Of a stretch of 11,220 bases of DNA, positions 1 to 5,937 are shown one piece after another. Under the pieces are notes generated by a model. The model saw only the letters and a list, made by a program, of their open reading frames with translations, made no database searches and was not told the DNA's origin. A program made the position numbers and the translations under genes. The stretch's first letter is position 1. Every line of letters starts with the position of its first letter. The stretch spans positions 1 to 11,220 of the forward strand of contig JAGBFE010000287.1 of NCBI GenBank assembly GCA_018109965.1. Direction: 5' to 3'. The stretch is from Oscillospiraceae bacterium. Lineage in GTDB: Bacteria; Bacillota_A; Clostridia; Oscillospirales; Ruminococcaceae.

Positions 1-74
1 GCACTCATCATGTTCATACTGTAAAGGAACAAAGCCAGGCCGCCAAAAAGTGTTAATGCTTGTGATAATCCCAT
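1..74 (-). CDS. Na/Pi cotransporter family protein, N-terminal fragment
   Basis: Reading the minus strand from an ATG at 74 gives MGLSQALTLFGGLALFLYSM followed by NMMS before the window ends. The 'LFGGLALFLYxMxMMS' pattern is the characteristic first membrane helix of bacterial NptA/YjbB-type Na+/phosphate cotransporters (Na_Pi_cotrans family). The start is supported by a good Shine-Dalgarno, AGGAG on the minus strand (plus positions 83-87), 8 bases upstream. Only 24 codons are visible; the rest lies outside the window, so function is inferred from the N-terminus alone. Family members import phosphate with sodium, or act in phosphate efflux, at the cytoplasmic membrane, often with a C-terminal PhoU-like domain that cannot be seen here. 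It lies 94 bases downstream of the AI-2E permease on the same strand, with no clear terminator and no good promoter between them, so read-through from that gene is plausible. Confidence 0.7.
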   Translation of the reverse strand, partial: MGLSQALTLFGGLALFLYSMNMMS

Positions 75-168
75 AAAATTTTCTCCTGTGAATTGAAAAT
101 GTGTTTATAATAAATATTCTGATGAATAATTATTGATTTATTGAGTACTTTAACTATAAAAACTGCTT

Positions 169-1242
169 TTATTTGAATAAATGAATTTTACCATTGTCAT
201 TAAGACGTTTTATTATTACAAGTGTAATAGGGAAAACAAATATGCCAAGAACACCTATAAATCTTACACCCAAAAACATTGCCATCAAAGTTACAATTGC
301 AGGCAGGCCAACCTGTTCGCCAACAATTTTAGGTTCGATTATCTGACGGATAACCGAAATTATGGCGTAAAGTATCAGCATACCTATACCAAAGGCAAAC
401 CGCCCCTGTACAAGCGAAAATACACTCCATGGTATCAGAACACCGCCGCTGCCGCATACAGGTATAATGTCAAAAACAGCTGTAACCAAAGCGATTATGG
501 CAAAATTTTCAACACCGAGCAGCCAAAGGCCAATGCTTAATTCGCAAAAAGTGATAGTCATAATCAGCAGATAGCTTTTGCCGTACTGGCCAAGGGTGGA
601 AACAGTATATTCTTTAACATCTTTAAGGATATGGTGCCAGCTTTCAGGCAGCTGACGGACTATAAAAGCTACGATATTTTCGTAGTCGGAAGCAATAAAA
701 AATGTGGAAATAACCGAAATCAGCACACCAACCACAAAAAACGGAACTTTGGTAATGTAGGATGAAAGCCAGCCGATTGCACTGACAGATATATCAGAAA
801 TAGCTGAACCGATATTTGCAACAAACTGTTGTGCCGAGGCGGTGATGGTTTCTGCCATATCGGGCGCTACTGCGGCAATAAAATTCTGTACAATCTGAGG
901 CACACTGCCTATAAACGGTTCAATGTTCTCTGCATAAATGTAAGGCAGGTCTGCAAACCAGTTTTTTAATGCAAGATATATGCCGAAACCGATAAGAACA
1001 ACAAGCCCTACACCGACGGCATAAAACAGAAACGCACAAAAACAGGCAGCAAATTTTTTCTTGACCTTAAATTGCTGCGAAACCTTGCAGGCAAGAGGAT
1101 TGATAGCTGCCGAAACTGCAAAAGCAATAAAAAACGGCATAATCCAACCGACAACGTATTTGAGTATAAACACTGTTATTGCGGCTGCCATTGTGAAAAA
1201 TACAATGTTTACGATAAATTTTTTCTTTCTTTCGTAAGACAT
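169..1242 (-). CDS. AI-2E family transporter (YtvI-like permease)
   Basis: This 357-residue integral membrane protein has the AI-2E_transport architecture: a pair of N-terminal helices (about 10-48), a third around 63-92, a soluble segment of about 60 residues, a helix around 155-183, and a dense C-terminal helix block (about 220-345). The family hallmark is present near the C-terminus as 'IIEPKIVGEQVGLPAIVTL' (about 301-319), preceded by 'FDIIPVCGSGGVLIPW' (about 257-272). Length and motifs fit the YtvI subgroup, annotated in Bacillus as a sporulation integral membrane protein. The family name comes from TqsA of E. coli; many members instead act as ion antiporters or are uncharacterised, so the substrate cannot be stated. 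The ATG at 1242 is preceded on the minus strand by GGGGTGATG, an acceptable ribosome binding site, and a promoter lies just upstream. It is divergent from sdaAB. Confidence 0.9.
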   Translation of the reverse strand: MSYERKKKFIVNIVFFTMAAAITVFILKYVVGWIMPFFIAFAVSAAINPLACKVSQQFKVKKKFAACFCAFLFYAVGVGLVVLIGFGIYLALKNWFADLPYIYAENIEPFIGSVPQIVQNFIAAVAPDMAETITASAQQFVANIGSAISDISVSAIGWLSSYITKVPFFVVGVLISVISTFFIASDYENIVAFIVRQLPESWHHILKDVKEYTVSTLGQYGKSYLLIMTITFCELSIGLWLLGVENFAIIALVTAVFDIIPVCGSGGVLIPWSVFSLVQGRFAFGIGMLILYAIISVIRQIIEPKIVGEQVGLPAIVTLMAMFLGVRFIGVLGIFVFPITLVIIKRLNDNGKIHLFK

Positions 1243-1270
1243 AACATCACCCCAAATTACCTCATTATAT

Positions 1271-1299
1271 ATTGTATATTATTTGTAAAATTTCTGCAA
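1271..1299 (-). promoter_or_regulatory. Promoter for the AI-2E permease
   Basis: On the minus strand a -35 box TTGCAG (plus 1294-1299) and a -10 box TACAAT (plus 1271-1276) are separated by exactly 17 bases. Transcription would start near 1264, leaving a leader of about 22 bases that contains the ribosome binding site. A second -10-like hexamer, TATAAT on the minus strand (plus 1264-1269), lies just downstream. This is a match to sigma-A consensus only; there is no experimental support. Confidence 0.6.
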
Positions 1300-1407
1300 G
1301 TAATATGTAAAATTACCCTATAACAAATTTTTATAACAAAAATATATAAATTTCGTGTTAATGCGAAAAAGTAATCGTATAAAAATCTGATGACATATGG
1401 TGTATTG

Positions 1408-1435
1408 TTGACAATATTTACACCGATAGTATAAA
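1408..1435 (+). promoter_or_regulatory. Promoter of the sdaAB-sdaAA operon, with flanking inverted repeat
   Basis: A perfect -35 box TTGACA (1408-1413) is followed after 16 bases by TATAAA (1430-1435). The predicted start near 1442 gives a leader of about 45 bases before sdaAB, with GGAGGA as ribosome binding site. The -35 box is flanked by a 6-bp inverted repeat, GGTGTA at 1399-1404 and TACACC at 1419-1424, which sits where a repressor would block RNA polymerase. Operator function is inference. Confidence 0.65.
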
Positions 1436-1487
1436 ATTATAATCAGAAATTATAGTACAAACAGATTGTAAAACGGAGGATATAAAT

Positions 1488-2159
1488 ATGAATATAAGTC
1501 TCCTTGATGTGGTTGGCCCGGTAATGATAGGTCCCTCCAGTTCTCACACTGCGGGTGCTGCCAAACTGGCAAAAACAGCTGCTATCATAGCAGGCAAACC
1601 TTTCAGCAAAGTCAGCTTTGGTCTTGGCGGTTCCTTTGCACATACCTACAAAGGCCATTTTACCGACCGTGCTCTTGTTGCAGGCGCTCTCGGTATGAGC
1701 GAAGATGACGAAGAGCTTGTCAACAGCTTTGAAATCGCACAGCAGCGCAAGGTGGAGTTTGAATTTTATCCGGAAGAAATCGTAAGTGAATACGAAAATA
1801 CAGCAAGAATAACTTTTTATCATACCGACGGCAGCGAATATTTTGTGGAAGGCGCTTCCCTTGGCGGCGGCAGAATTCTTATCACAAACATCAACGGCCT
1901 TTCCTGCGAAATTACAGCTACCAGCCCTACAATTATTGTAAAACAGCAGGACGTAAAGGGTGTTGTAAGTGATGTAAGTGCAATTCTTGCTTATGACAAC
2001 ATCAATATTGCGGTTATGAAGGTAAGCCGTACCGGCCGCGGTGACACAGCTTTTTGCGTTATCGAATGTGACCAGATTATCCCTGACAATGTAATTGAAG
2101 ATTTAAAACAGGTTAACAATGTACTTTCAGTAGTTGTTGTGAATATACAGGAGGATTGA
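1488..2159 (+). CDS. sdaAB: L-serine dehydratase, iron-sulfur-dependent, beta subunit
   Basis: This is the beta (regulatory/structural) chain of the two-subunit, oxygen-sensitive [4Fe-4S] L-serine ammonia-lyase, which converts L-serine to pyruvate and ammonium in the cytoplasm. The 223-residue length is typical. The N-terminal region carries 'GPVMIGPSSSHTAGAAKLA' (10-28), with the conserved SSSHT motif at 17-21, and 'GLGGSFAHTYKGHFTDRAL' (45-63), as in the SdaA beta domain. Residues about 148-222 form an ACT domain, which in this family is thought to sense amino acids or aid assembly. The ATG at 1488 has a GGAGGA ribosome binding site about 8 bases upstream. Its stop codon is 3 bases before the start of sdaAA, and the sdaAA ribosome binding site lies inside its last codons, so the two are translationally coupled. 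Confidence 0.96.
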   Translation: MNISLLDVVGPVMIGPSSSHTAGAAKLAKTAAIIAGKPFSKVSFGLGGSFAHTYKGHFTDRALVAGALGMSEDDEELVNSFEIAQQRKVEFEFYPEEIVSEYENTARITFYHTDGSEYFVEGASLGGGRILITNINGLSCEITATSPTIIVKQQDVKGVVSDVSAILAYDNINIAVMKVSRTGRGDTAFCVIECDQIIPDNVIEDLKQVNNVLSVVVVNIQED

Positions 2160-2162
2160 TTT

Positions 2163-3035
2163 ATGTATAAAAATGCTCAGGAACTGATGGAAGTATGTGA
2201 ACTGAAAGGCAAACGCGTCTGGGAAATTGCTCTTGATACCGAAATAAAACTCACAGGTATGGAAAAGGAAAAAATCCTTGAACATTTCGGCAAGAGACTG
2301 GATATAATGACACATTCCGCAAAAAAAGCACTGGAACACAAGCAGGCAACCAAAGGCGGTCTTATCGATGGCGTTGCCAACTGTCAGTACGAATATTCAA
2401 AAACTGAAGGCTCGGTGACAGGCGGGTATCTTAACTATGTTATGGCGCTGGCTTATTCCTCAAGTGAAGTTAACGCCTCAATGGGTAAAATATGTGCTTC
2501 ACCAACAGCGGGCAGCTGCGGCATTCTGCCTGCTGTGCTGGTTGGTATGATGGAAAAAGAAAACGTACCGAGAGAAAAGGTGATTGAAGCACTGATACTT
2601 GCAAGTGCAATCGGTGCAATTTACACCCGCAACGCAACAGTTGCAGGTGCTGACGGCGGCTGTCAGGCCGAATGCGGTGTTGCTTCCAGTATGGCGGCAG
2701 CGGCAGCAGCATATATGAAAGGGGCATCGGACAAAGCCTGCTTTGATGCTGCAGGTTTTGCAATGATTAACGTTATGGGCCTTGTGTGCGACCCGGTGGC
2801 AGGTCTTGTTGCGCTGCCTTGTGCACACCGCAATGCATCAGGTGCGGTAAATGCGCTTATCGCAGCAGATATGGCACTTGCAGGTCAGGTAAGTCATATT
2901 CCGTTTGACCAGGTGGTGGACGCAATGTTCAAAGTTGGCAAAATGCTTCCTCCACAGCTGCGCGAAACTGCAAAGGGCGGCATTGCATCAACCCCTGCAG
3001 GCAAAGCTATTTACAAAGAAATTTTTGGTTCATAA
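2163..3035 (+). CDS. sdaAA: L-serine dehydratase, iron-sulfur-dependent, alpha subunit (catalytic)
   Basis: This is the catalytic alpha chain (290 residues, normal length) that pairs with the upstream beta chain to deaminate L-serine to pyruvate. The signature 'SPTAGSCGILPAVL' (113-126) is present. The cluster-binding cysteines can be placed: C167 ('GGCQAEC'), C209 ('GLVCDPVAG') and C220 ('ALPCAHRNA'). Their spacing of 42 and 11 residues matches the three cluster ligands known from the single-chain Legionella enzyme (C343, C385, C396), leaving the fourth iron site free for substrate. An additional C171 lies four residues after the first ligand. The ribosome binding site CAGGAGGA (2148-2155) overlaps the end of sdaAB. 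No strong T-tract terminator follows, only a short hairpin at 3051-3068. Confidence 0.97.
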   Translation: MYKNAQELMEVCELKGKRVWEIALDTEIKLTGMEKEKILEHFGKRLDIMTHSAKKALEHKQATKGGLIDGVANCQYEYSKTEGSVTGGYLNYVMALAYSSSEVNASMGKICASPTAGSCGILPAVLVGMMEKENVPREKVIEALILASAIGAIYTRNATVAGADGGCQAECGVASSMAAAAAAYMKGASDKACFDAAGFAMINVMGLVCDPVAGLVALPCAHRNASGAVNALIAADMALAGQVSHIPFDQVVDAMFKVGKMLPPQLRETAKGGIASTPAGKAIYKEIFGS

Positions 3036-3050
3036 TTTATGTTTATCACT

Positions 3051-3068
3051 GTTCTGTAACAGCAGAAC
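3051..3068 (+). terminator. Weak hairpin downstream of sdaAA, possible terminator
   Basis: GTTCTG at 3051-3056 pairs perfectly with CAGAAC at 3063-3068. A further G-U pair (3057/3062) closes an AACA tetraloop. It sits 15 bases after the sdaAA stop. The following sequence is T-rich only after several bases (tttat at 3081-3085), so it is a poor intrinsic terminator. It may slow transcription or act as an mRNA-stabilising 3' hairpin. Confidence 0.3.
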
Positions 3069-3070
3069 GT

Positions 3071-3079
3071 TGATATAAA
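3071..3079 (+). promoter_or_regulatory. Possible extended -10 promoter for the GNAT gene
   Basis: TGATATAAA at 3071-3079 fits an extended -10 (TG, one base, then TATAAA). The -35 region near 3051-3057 is poor and lies in the hairpin described above. A start near 3086 would give a leader of about 120 bases holding the candidate leader peptide and the 11-bp hairpin. Transcription of this gene could instead be read-through from sdaAA. Confidence 0.3.
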
Positions 3080-3101
3080 TTTTATTTCAGGAGATTGCTG
3101 T

Positions 3102-3137
3102 TTGAAGAAAAACAACACCTTGGAGATTGTGCTGTAA
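3102..3137 (+). CDS. Candidate 11-codon leader peptide upstream of the GNAT gene
   Basis: A TTG at 3102 opens an 11-codon frame reading MKKNNTLEIVL before TAA at 3135-3137. A good Shine-Dalgarno, AGGAG at 3089-3093, lies 8 bases upstream, the ideal distance. The stop codon directly abuts the left arm of the perfect hairpin at 3138-3173, the arrangement seen in translated leader regions that control a downstream gene. It does not resemble any leader peptide I know. The TTG start and the small size make chance a real possibility. The basis is ribosome-binding-site spacing and position only. Confidence 0.3.
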   Translation: MKKNNTLEIVL

Positions 3138-3173
3138 ACGGGAGGTTTACGGCACATCCCACAAACCTCCCGT
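3138..3173 (+). promoter_or_regulatory. Perfect 11-bp hairpin in the leader of the GNAT gene
   Basis: ACGGGAGGTTT (3138-3148) and AAACCTCCCGT (3163-3173) are exact reverse complements around a 14-base loop. The stem can be extended across a 4-base bulge by GCT (3131-3133) pairing with AGC (3174-3176). No T-tract follows, so it is not a normal intrinsic terminator. The right arm contains CCTCC, which is complementary both to GGAGG in the left arm and to the GGAGG of the GNAT ribosome binding site at 3195-3200. Two mutually exclusive structures are therefore possible, which suggests translational control. It could also be a dispersed palindromic repeat. Confidence 0.55.
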
Positions 3174-3208
3174 AGCTTGCGGTCAACAATTTACAGGAGG
3201 ATTAAAAA

Positions 3209-3823
3209 ATGACAAATGACCTTATTATCCGTGCAGAAACGGAAAAAGACTATAAAACAGCCGAAAATGTTACAAGGGAGGCATTCTGGAATGTGTACAG
3301 ACCGGGATGTCTGGAACATTATGTGCTCAATCAGTTCCGCAGCAACAAGGATTTTATCCCGCAGCTCAGTTTTGTGCTGGAGAAAAACGGGGAAATTATC
3401 GGGCATATTATGTATGCAAAGGCTCAGATTGAGCTGGAAGATGACACAAAACTGCCCATAATGACCTTTGGTCCGTTCAGTATACTGCAACAATACAGGG
3501 GAAAGGGCTATGGAGCATATCTGCTGACATACTCTATGGAACAGGCTGTAAAAATGGGTGCAAAAGCACTTGCCATAACTGGAGATATAAACTTTTATGG
3601 CAGGTTTGGTTTTGTTTTGGCAAAAACAAAAAATGTGTTTTACAAGGCTGACCCCGATGCGGATTATTTTCTGATAAAAGAATTAAAACAGGGGAGTATT
3701 ACAGGTATAAAAGGGTATTACACAGACCCGGACGGATATTTTGTGGATGAAACAGAAGCGGAAATATTTGACACACAGTTTGCTCCAAAACAAAAACTGA
3801 TATTACCAACCCAACTGGTATAA
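3209..3823 (+). CDS. GNAT family N-acetyltransferase
   Basis: This 204-residue protein is a GNAT-fold acyl-CoA-dependent N-acetyltransferase of the YhbS-like predicted acetyltransferase type. The start 'MTNDLIIRAETEKDY' is the usual beta-1 strand and first helix. The acetyl-CoA pyrophosphate-binding motif A is visible as 'QQYRGKGYGAYLL' (94-106), a Q/R-x-x-G-x-G/A loop after the beta-4 strand 'MTFGPFSIL'. 'GDINFYGRFGF' (125-135) matches the conserved Y-x-R-F-G-F segment of motif B. The last 60 residues form an extra C-terminal region common in this subgroup. The acceptor substrate cannot be read from the sequence; small amines, amino acids, antibiotics and protein N-termini are all possible in the family. 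The ATG has a near-perfect AGGAGG (3195-3200) 8 bases upstream. It is monocistronic, ends in a strong terminator, and is preceded by an unusually structured leader. Confidence 0.88.
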   Translation: MTNDLIIRAETEKDYKTAENVTREAFWNVYRPGCLEHYVLNQFRSNKDFIPQLSFVLEKNGEIIGHIMYAKAQIELEDDTKLPIMTFGPFSILQQYRGKGYGAYLLTYSMEQAVKMGAKALAITGDINFYGRFGFVLAKTKNVFYKADPDADYFLIKELKQGSITGIKGYYTDPDGYFVDETEAEIFDTQFAPKQKLILPTQLV

Positions 3824-3826
3824 TTC

Positions 3827-3858
3827 AAAAGCCGATGGCAATACGCCATCGGCTTTTT
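3827..3858 (+). terminator. Intrinsic terminator of the GNAT gene
   Basis: GCCGATGGC (3831-3839) pairs perfectly with GCCATCGGC (3845-3853) around a 5-base loop. It is extended by AAAA (3827-3830) pairing into the T-tract at 3854-3858. It begins 4 bases after the GNAT stop codon. This is a textbook rho-independent terminator and isolates the next gene. Confidence 0.93.
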
Positions 3859-3869
3859 GCTGGTATTTC

Positions 3870-3898
3870 TTGAAATAGACACAATACAAATATATAAT
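3870..3898 (+). promoter_or_regulatory. Promoter of the amidohydrolase operon
   Basis: TTGAAA (3870-3875) and a perfect TATAAT (3893-3898) are 17 bases apart, a near-consensus sigma-A promoter. Transcription would begin near 3905, giving a leader of about 27 bases. It lies just after the terminator of the GNAT gene, so this pair of genes is an independent unit. Confidence 0.75.
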
Positions 3899-3931
3899 AT
3901 AGTCAGTGATTTATAAAAGAAGGTGCATTTT

Positions 3932-5674
3932 ATGTATGATATTCTTATAAAAAACGGACAGATAATTGACGGCAGCGGCAAAACTGCTTTTTGTGCTGAT
4001 ATTGCAGTCAAAGACGGCAGAATTGCAAAAATTGGTAATCTGAACAATGAAATCGCCAGAACAACAATAGATGCACAGGACAGATATGTAACCCCGGGCT
4101 TTTTTGATATGCACAGTCACGCAGACCTCACGGCAATGCTGTGTCCGGATATGGAAGGACTGCTTGGTCAGGGTATCACAAGCTGTTTTACAGGTCACTG
4201 CGGTATGACAATGGCACCTGCAGGCAGATATTTTATGGGGATGCTGGAGGATGTAAAGGCGTTTGAAGAAATCATGCCTCTGCAGACCTACGGCAAAGGT
4301 CCCGGCAGCTATCCTGCAGCCGACACTCAAAGTGTGCGCAATGCTTTCAAAACACGTTTTGGCGTTGATATGGACTGGAACACATTTGGCGAGTTCCGCG
4401 ACCATCTCAAAAAAGACGGCATCGGTGTAAATATGTATATGGAAGTTGGCCATGCACAGATACGTATGGATGCAATGGGCTTTGACTATGCCAGAACTGC
4501 CACACAGGACGAAATTGATGTGATGAAAAAACACGTTGCGGAAGCAATGGAAGCGGGTGCTACAGGGCTTTCCTTTGGGCTTGACTATGCTCCGGGCAAA
4601 TATGCAGGCAGCGATGAACTCAATCAGCTTGCGGAATGTATCAAAAGTTACAATGGCATTCTTGCGGCACATATCCGCAATTACGGCAAGCATCCAGACA
4701 CACAGCAGGAGTTTCACACAATTGACGGCATAAAGGAACTTATGTATATAGGCCTCAAACACGGCCTGCATGTGCACATCAGTCATATCGGCGACGGTTT
4801 TGATATCAAACCTTTTGACCAGTTCATGATGGATGCAAGTGCGCAGAGAACACTGCAGATTATTGATGAATACCGACAAAAAGGTCTGCACGTTACCTGG
4901 GATGTGCTTGTTCCTGAATATATTCCGTGGTTTTTCTTTCCTGACCTTGCAGGACTTGTAAAATACTACATAGCAGCCTGCGGCGGCAAAAATGCATTTG
5001 CCGAAAAACTCAAAAGCCCTGCTTATCAGTATGAGGTTGCACAGGCAATAAAAGAAAACAAAAATCCGTCCTTTGGCTGGTTTAAGGAAGAATACGAAAT
5101 TCTGCGCTGCAAAAATAAGGATTATGAGGGCAAAACGATAAAGCAGATTGCTGAAATGCTTGAAAAAGAGCCTGTTTATGCAATGTTTGATATCCTTCTT
5201 TGCGATATGGACACCCGTTACAGACAAAACCGGCTTGGCTCTGGCCGTCATACAAATGTGTTCCAGGAGGCCGAGGAAGCCTCAATGGGCCTTGACAACT
5301 GCGGATACGATTATAACTGGGAAGGCGAAAAGTCTGATATGCCGGTGGACTACAGCACACCAACAAGCTACTGTGGTATGATAACCTTTATGGAAAAACG
5401 CAAGGAGTTCCCGTTGGAAGACACAATCCGCAAAATGACAGGCAATGCTGCAACAGCACTTGGCGTTAAAGACCGCGGATTTTTAAAAGAGGGCATGGCG
5501 GCAGATATTGTAGTGTTTGACTACAAAAATCTGCGCAGCAACGAAAATTTTACCGATCCTCGCTGCAAACCTGACGGCATTGATTATGTACTGGTAAACG
5601 GCAAAATTGCAGTTGACCACGGTGTACATACACACGTCCGCGCAGGGGTTATTGCAAATGGACTGGAGGCGTAA
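3932..5674 (+). CDS. D-aminoacylase-like amidohydrolase (N-acyl-D-amino-acid deacylase family)
   Basis: This is a cytoplasmic metal-dependent amidohydrolase of 580 residues. The N-terminal beta-sandwich 'MYDILIKNGQIIDGSGK' leads into the TIM barrel with the metal-binding H-x-H (H61, H63 in 'PGFFDMHSHADL'). C90 in 'GHCGMTMAPAG' lies 27 residues after the second histidine, the same spacing as the zinc-bridging C96 of Alcaligenes D-aminoacylase. 'AAHIRNYG' (H247) and 'HVHISHIGDG' (H282, H285) supply later metal or substrate residues, and D455 in 'MGLDNCGYD' is the probable catalytic aspartate. The C-terminal 'MTGNAATALGVKDRGFLKEG' to 'VNGKIAVDHG' is typical. It is longer than usual D-aminoacylases (about 480-530). 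Substrate is unknown: N-acyl-D-amino acid, or another acyl amide or urea-type bond. A GTG at 3923 is in frame, but the ATG at 3932 fits the AAGGTG ribosome binding site better. Confidence 0.85.
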   Translation: MYDILIKNGQIIDGSGKTAFCADIAVKDGRIAKIGNLNNEIARTTIDAQDRYVTPGFFDMHSHADLTAMLCPDMEGLLGQGITSCFTGHCGMTMAPAGRYFMGMLEDVKAFEEIMPLQTYGKGPGSYPAADTQSVRNAFKTRFGVDMDWNTFGEFRDHLKKDGIGVNMYMEVGHAQIRMDAMGFDYARTATQDEIDVMKKHVAEAMEAGATGLSFGLDYAPGKYAGSDELNQLAECIKSYNGILAAHIRNYGKHPDTQQEFHTIDGIKELMYIGLKHGLHVHISHIGDGFDIKPFDQFMMDASAQRTLQIIDEYRQKGLHVTWDVLVPEYIPWFFFPDLAGLVKYYIAACGGKNAFAEKLKSPAYQYEVAQAIKENKNPSFGWFKEEYEILRCKNKDYEGKTIKQIAEMLEKEPVYAMFDILLCDMDTRYRQNRLGSGRHTNVFQEAEEASMGLDNCGYDYNWEGEKSDMPVDYSTPTSYCGMITFMEKRKEFPLEDTIRKMTGNAATALGVKDRGFLKEGMAADIVVFDYKNLRSNENFTDPRCKPDGIDYVLVNGKIAVDHGVHTHVRAGVIANGLEA

Positions 5675-5676
5675 AT

Positions 5677-5895
5677 ATGAACAGAAAAGATTACAGAACC
5701 AATATTATATGCGAAATAATTACTCTCATAGTATCAGTTGCAGTTGCTGTATATATGTATAAAGCGGGACAGACAAGATATATTGGTTTTGCGCTTATTG
5801 CGGCAGTTGACGGAGTGGCACTTGTGTGGAATACTATAGGATATATAAAAAACAAGATAAAAGACAGTCAGCAGACATTTTTTAAAAGCAAATAG
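5677..5895 (+). CDS. Small two-helix membrane protein, unknown function
   Basis: This 72-residue protein has a basic N-terminus (MNRKDYRTN), a hydrophobic helix at about 9-28, a short polar turn (KAGQTR), a second helix at about 34-57 and a lysine-rich tail (KNKIKDSQQTFFKSK). By the positive-inside rule both ends should be cytoplasmic. I do not recognise a family. The start codon is only 2 bases after the amidohydrolase stop, and its ribosome binding site GGAGG lies inside the last codons of that gene, so the two are translationally coupled and share one transcript ending at the terminator at 5896-5937. Anchoring or a transport-accessory role for the upstream enzyme would be speculation. Confidence 0.75.
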   Translation: MNRKDYRTNIICEIITLIVSVAVAVYMYKAGQTRYIGFALIAAVDGVALVWNTIGYIKNKIKDSQQTFFKSK

Positions 5896-5937
5896 AAAAA
5901 TCCAGGATGGAACAAAACAGACCATCCTGGATTTTTT
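5896..5937. terminator. Bidirectional terminator between the small membrane protein gene and comM
   Basis: AAAAATCCAGGATGG (5896-5910) pairs perfectly with the sequence from 5922 to 5936, giving a 15-bp stem with an 11-base loop. There is a run of six T on the plus strand (5932-5937) and a run of five T on the minus strand (plus 5896-5900). It serves both convergent genes. The comM stop codon (plus 5936-5938) overlaps the end of the stem. Confidence 0.93.

Noticed and set aside
181..540. A 119-codon plus-strand frame inside the AI-2E permease
   Set aside because: It is rich in Asn, Tyr and Lys with no ribosome binding site. It is the antisense shadow of a clear membrane-protein gene.
3923..3931. 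A GTG start for the amidohydrolase 3 codons upstream
   Set aside because: The GTG lies within the ribosome binding sequence AAGGTG. The ATG at 3932 has better spacing and begins at the conserved 'MYDILIKNG'.
3911..5251. A 446-codon open frame antisense to the amidohydrolase
   Set aside because: It has the same Cys/His/Phe-rich composition as the other shadow frame. It has no ribosome binding site and no domain, and it overlaps a clearly conserved gene.
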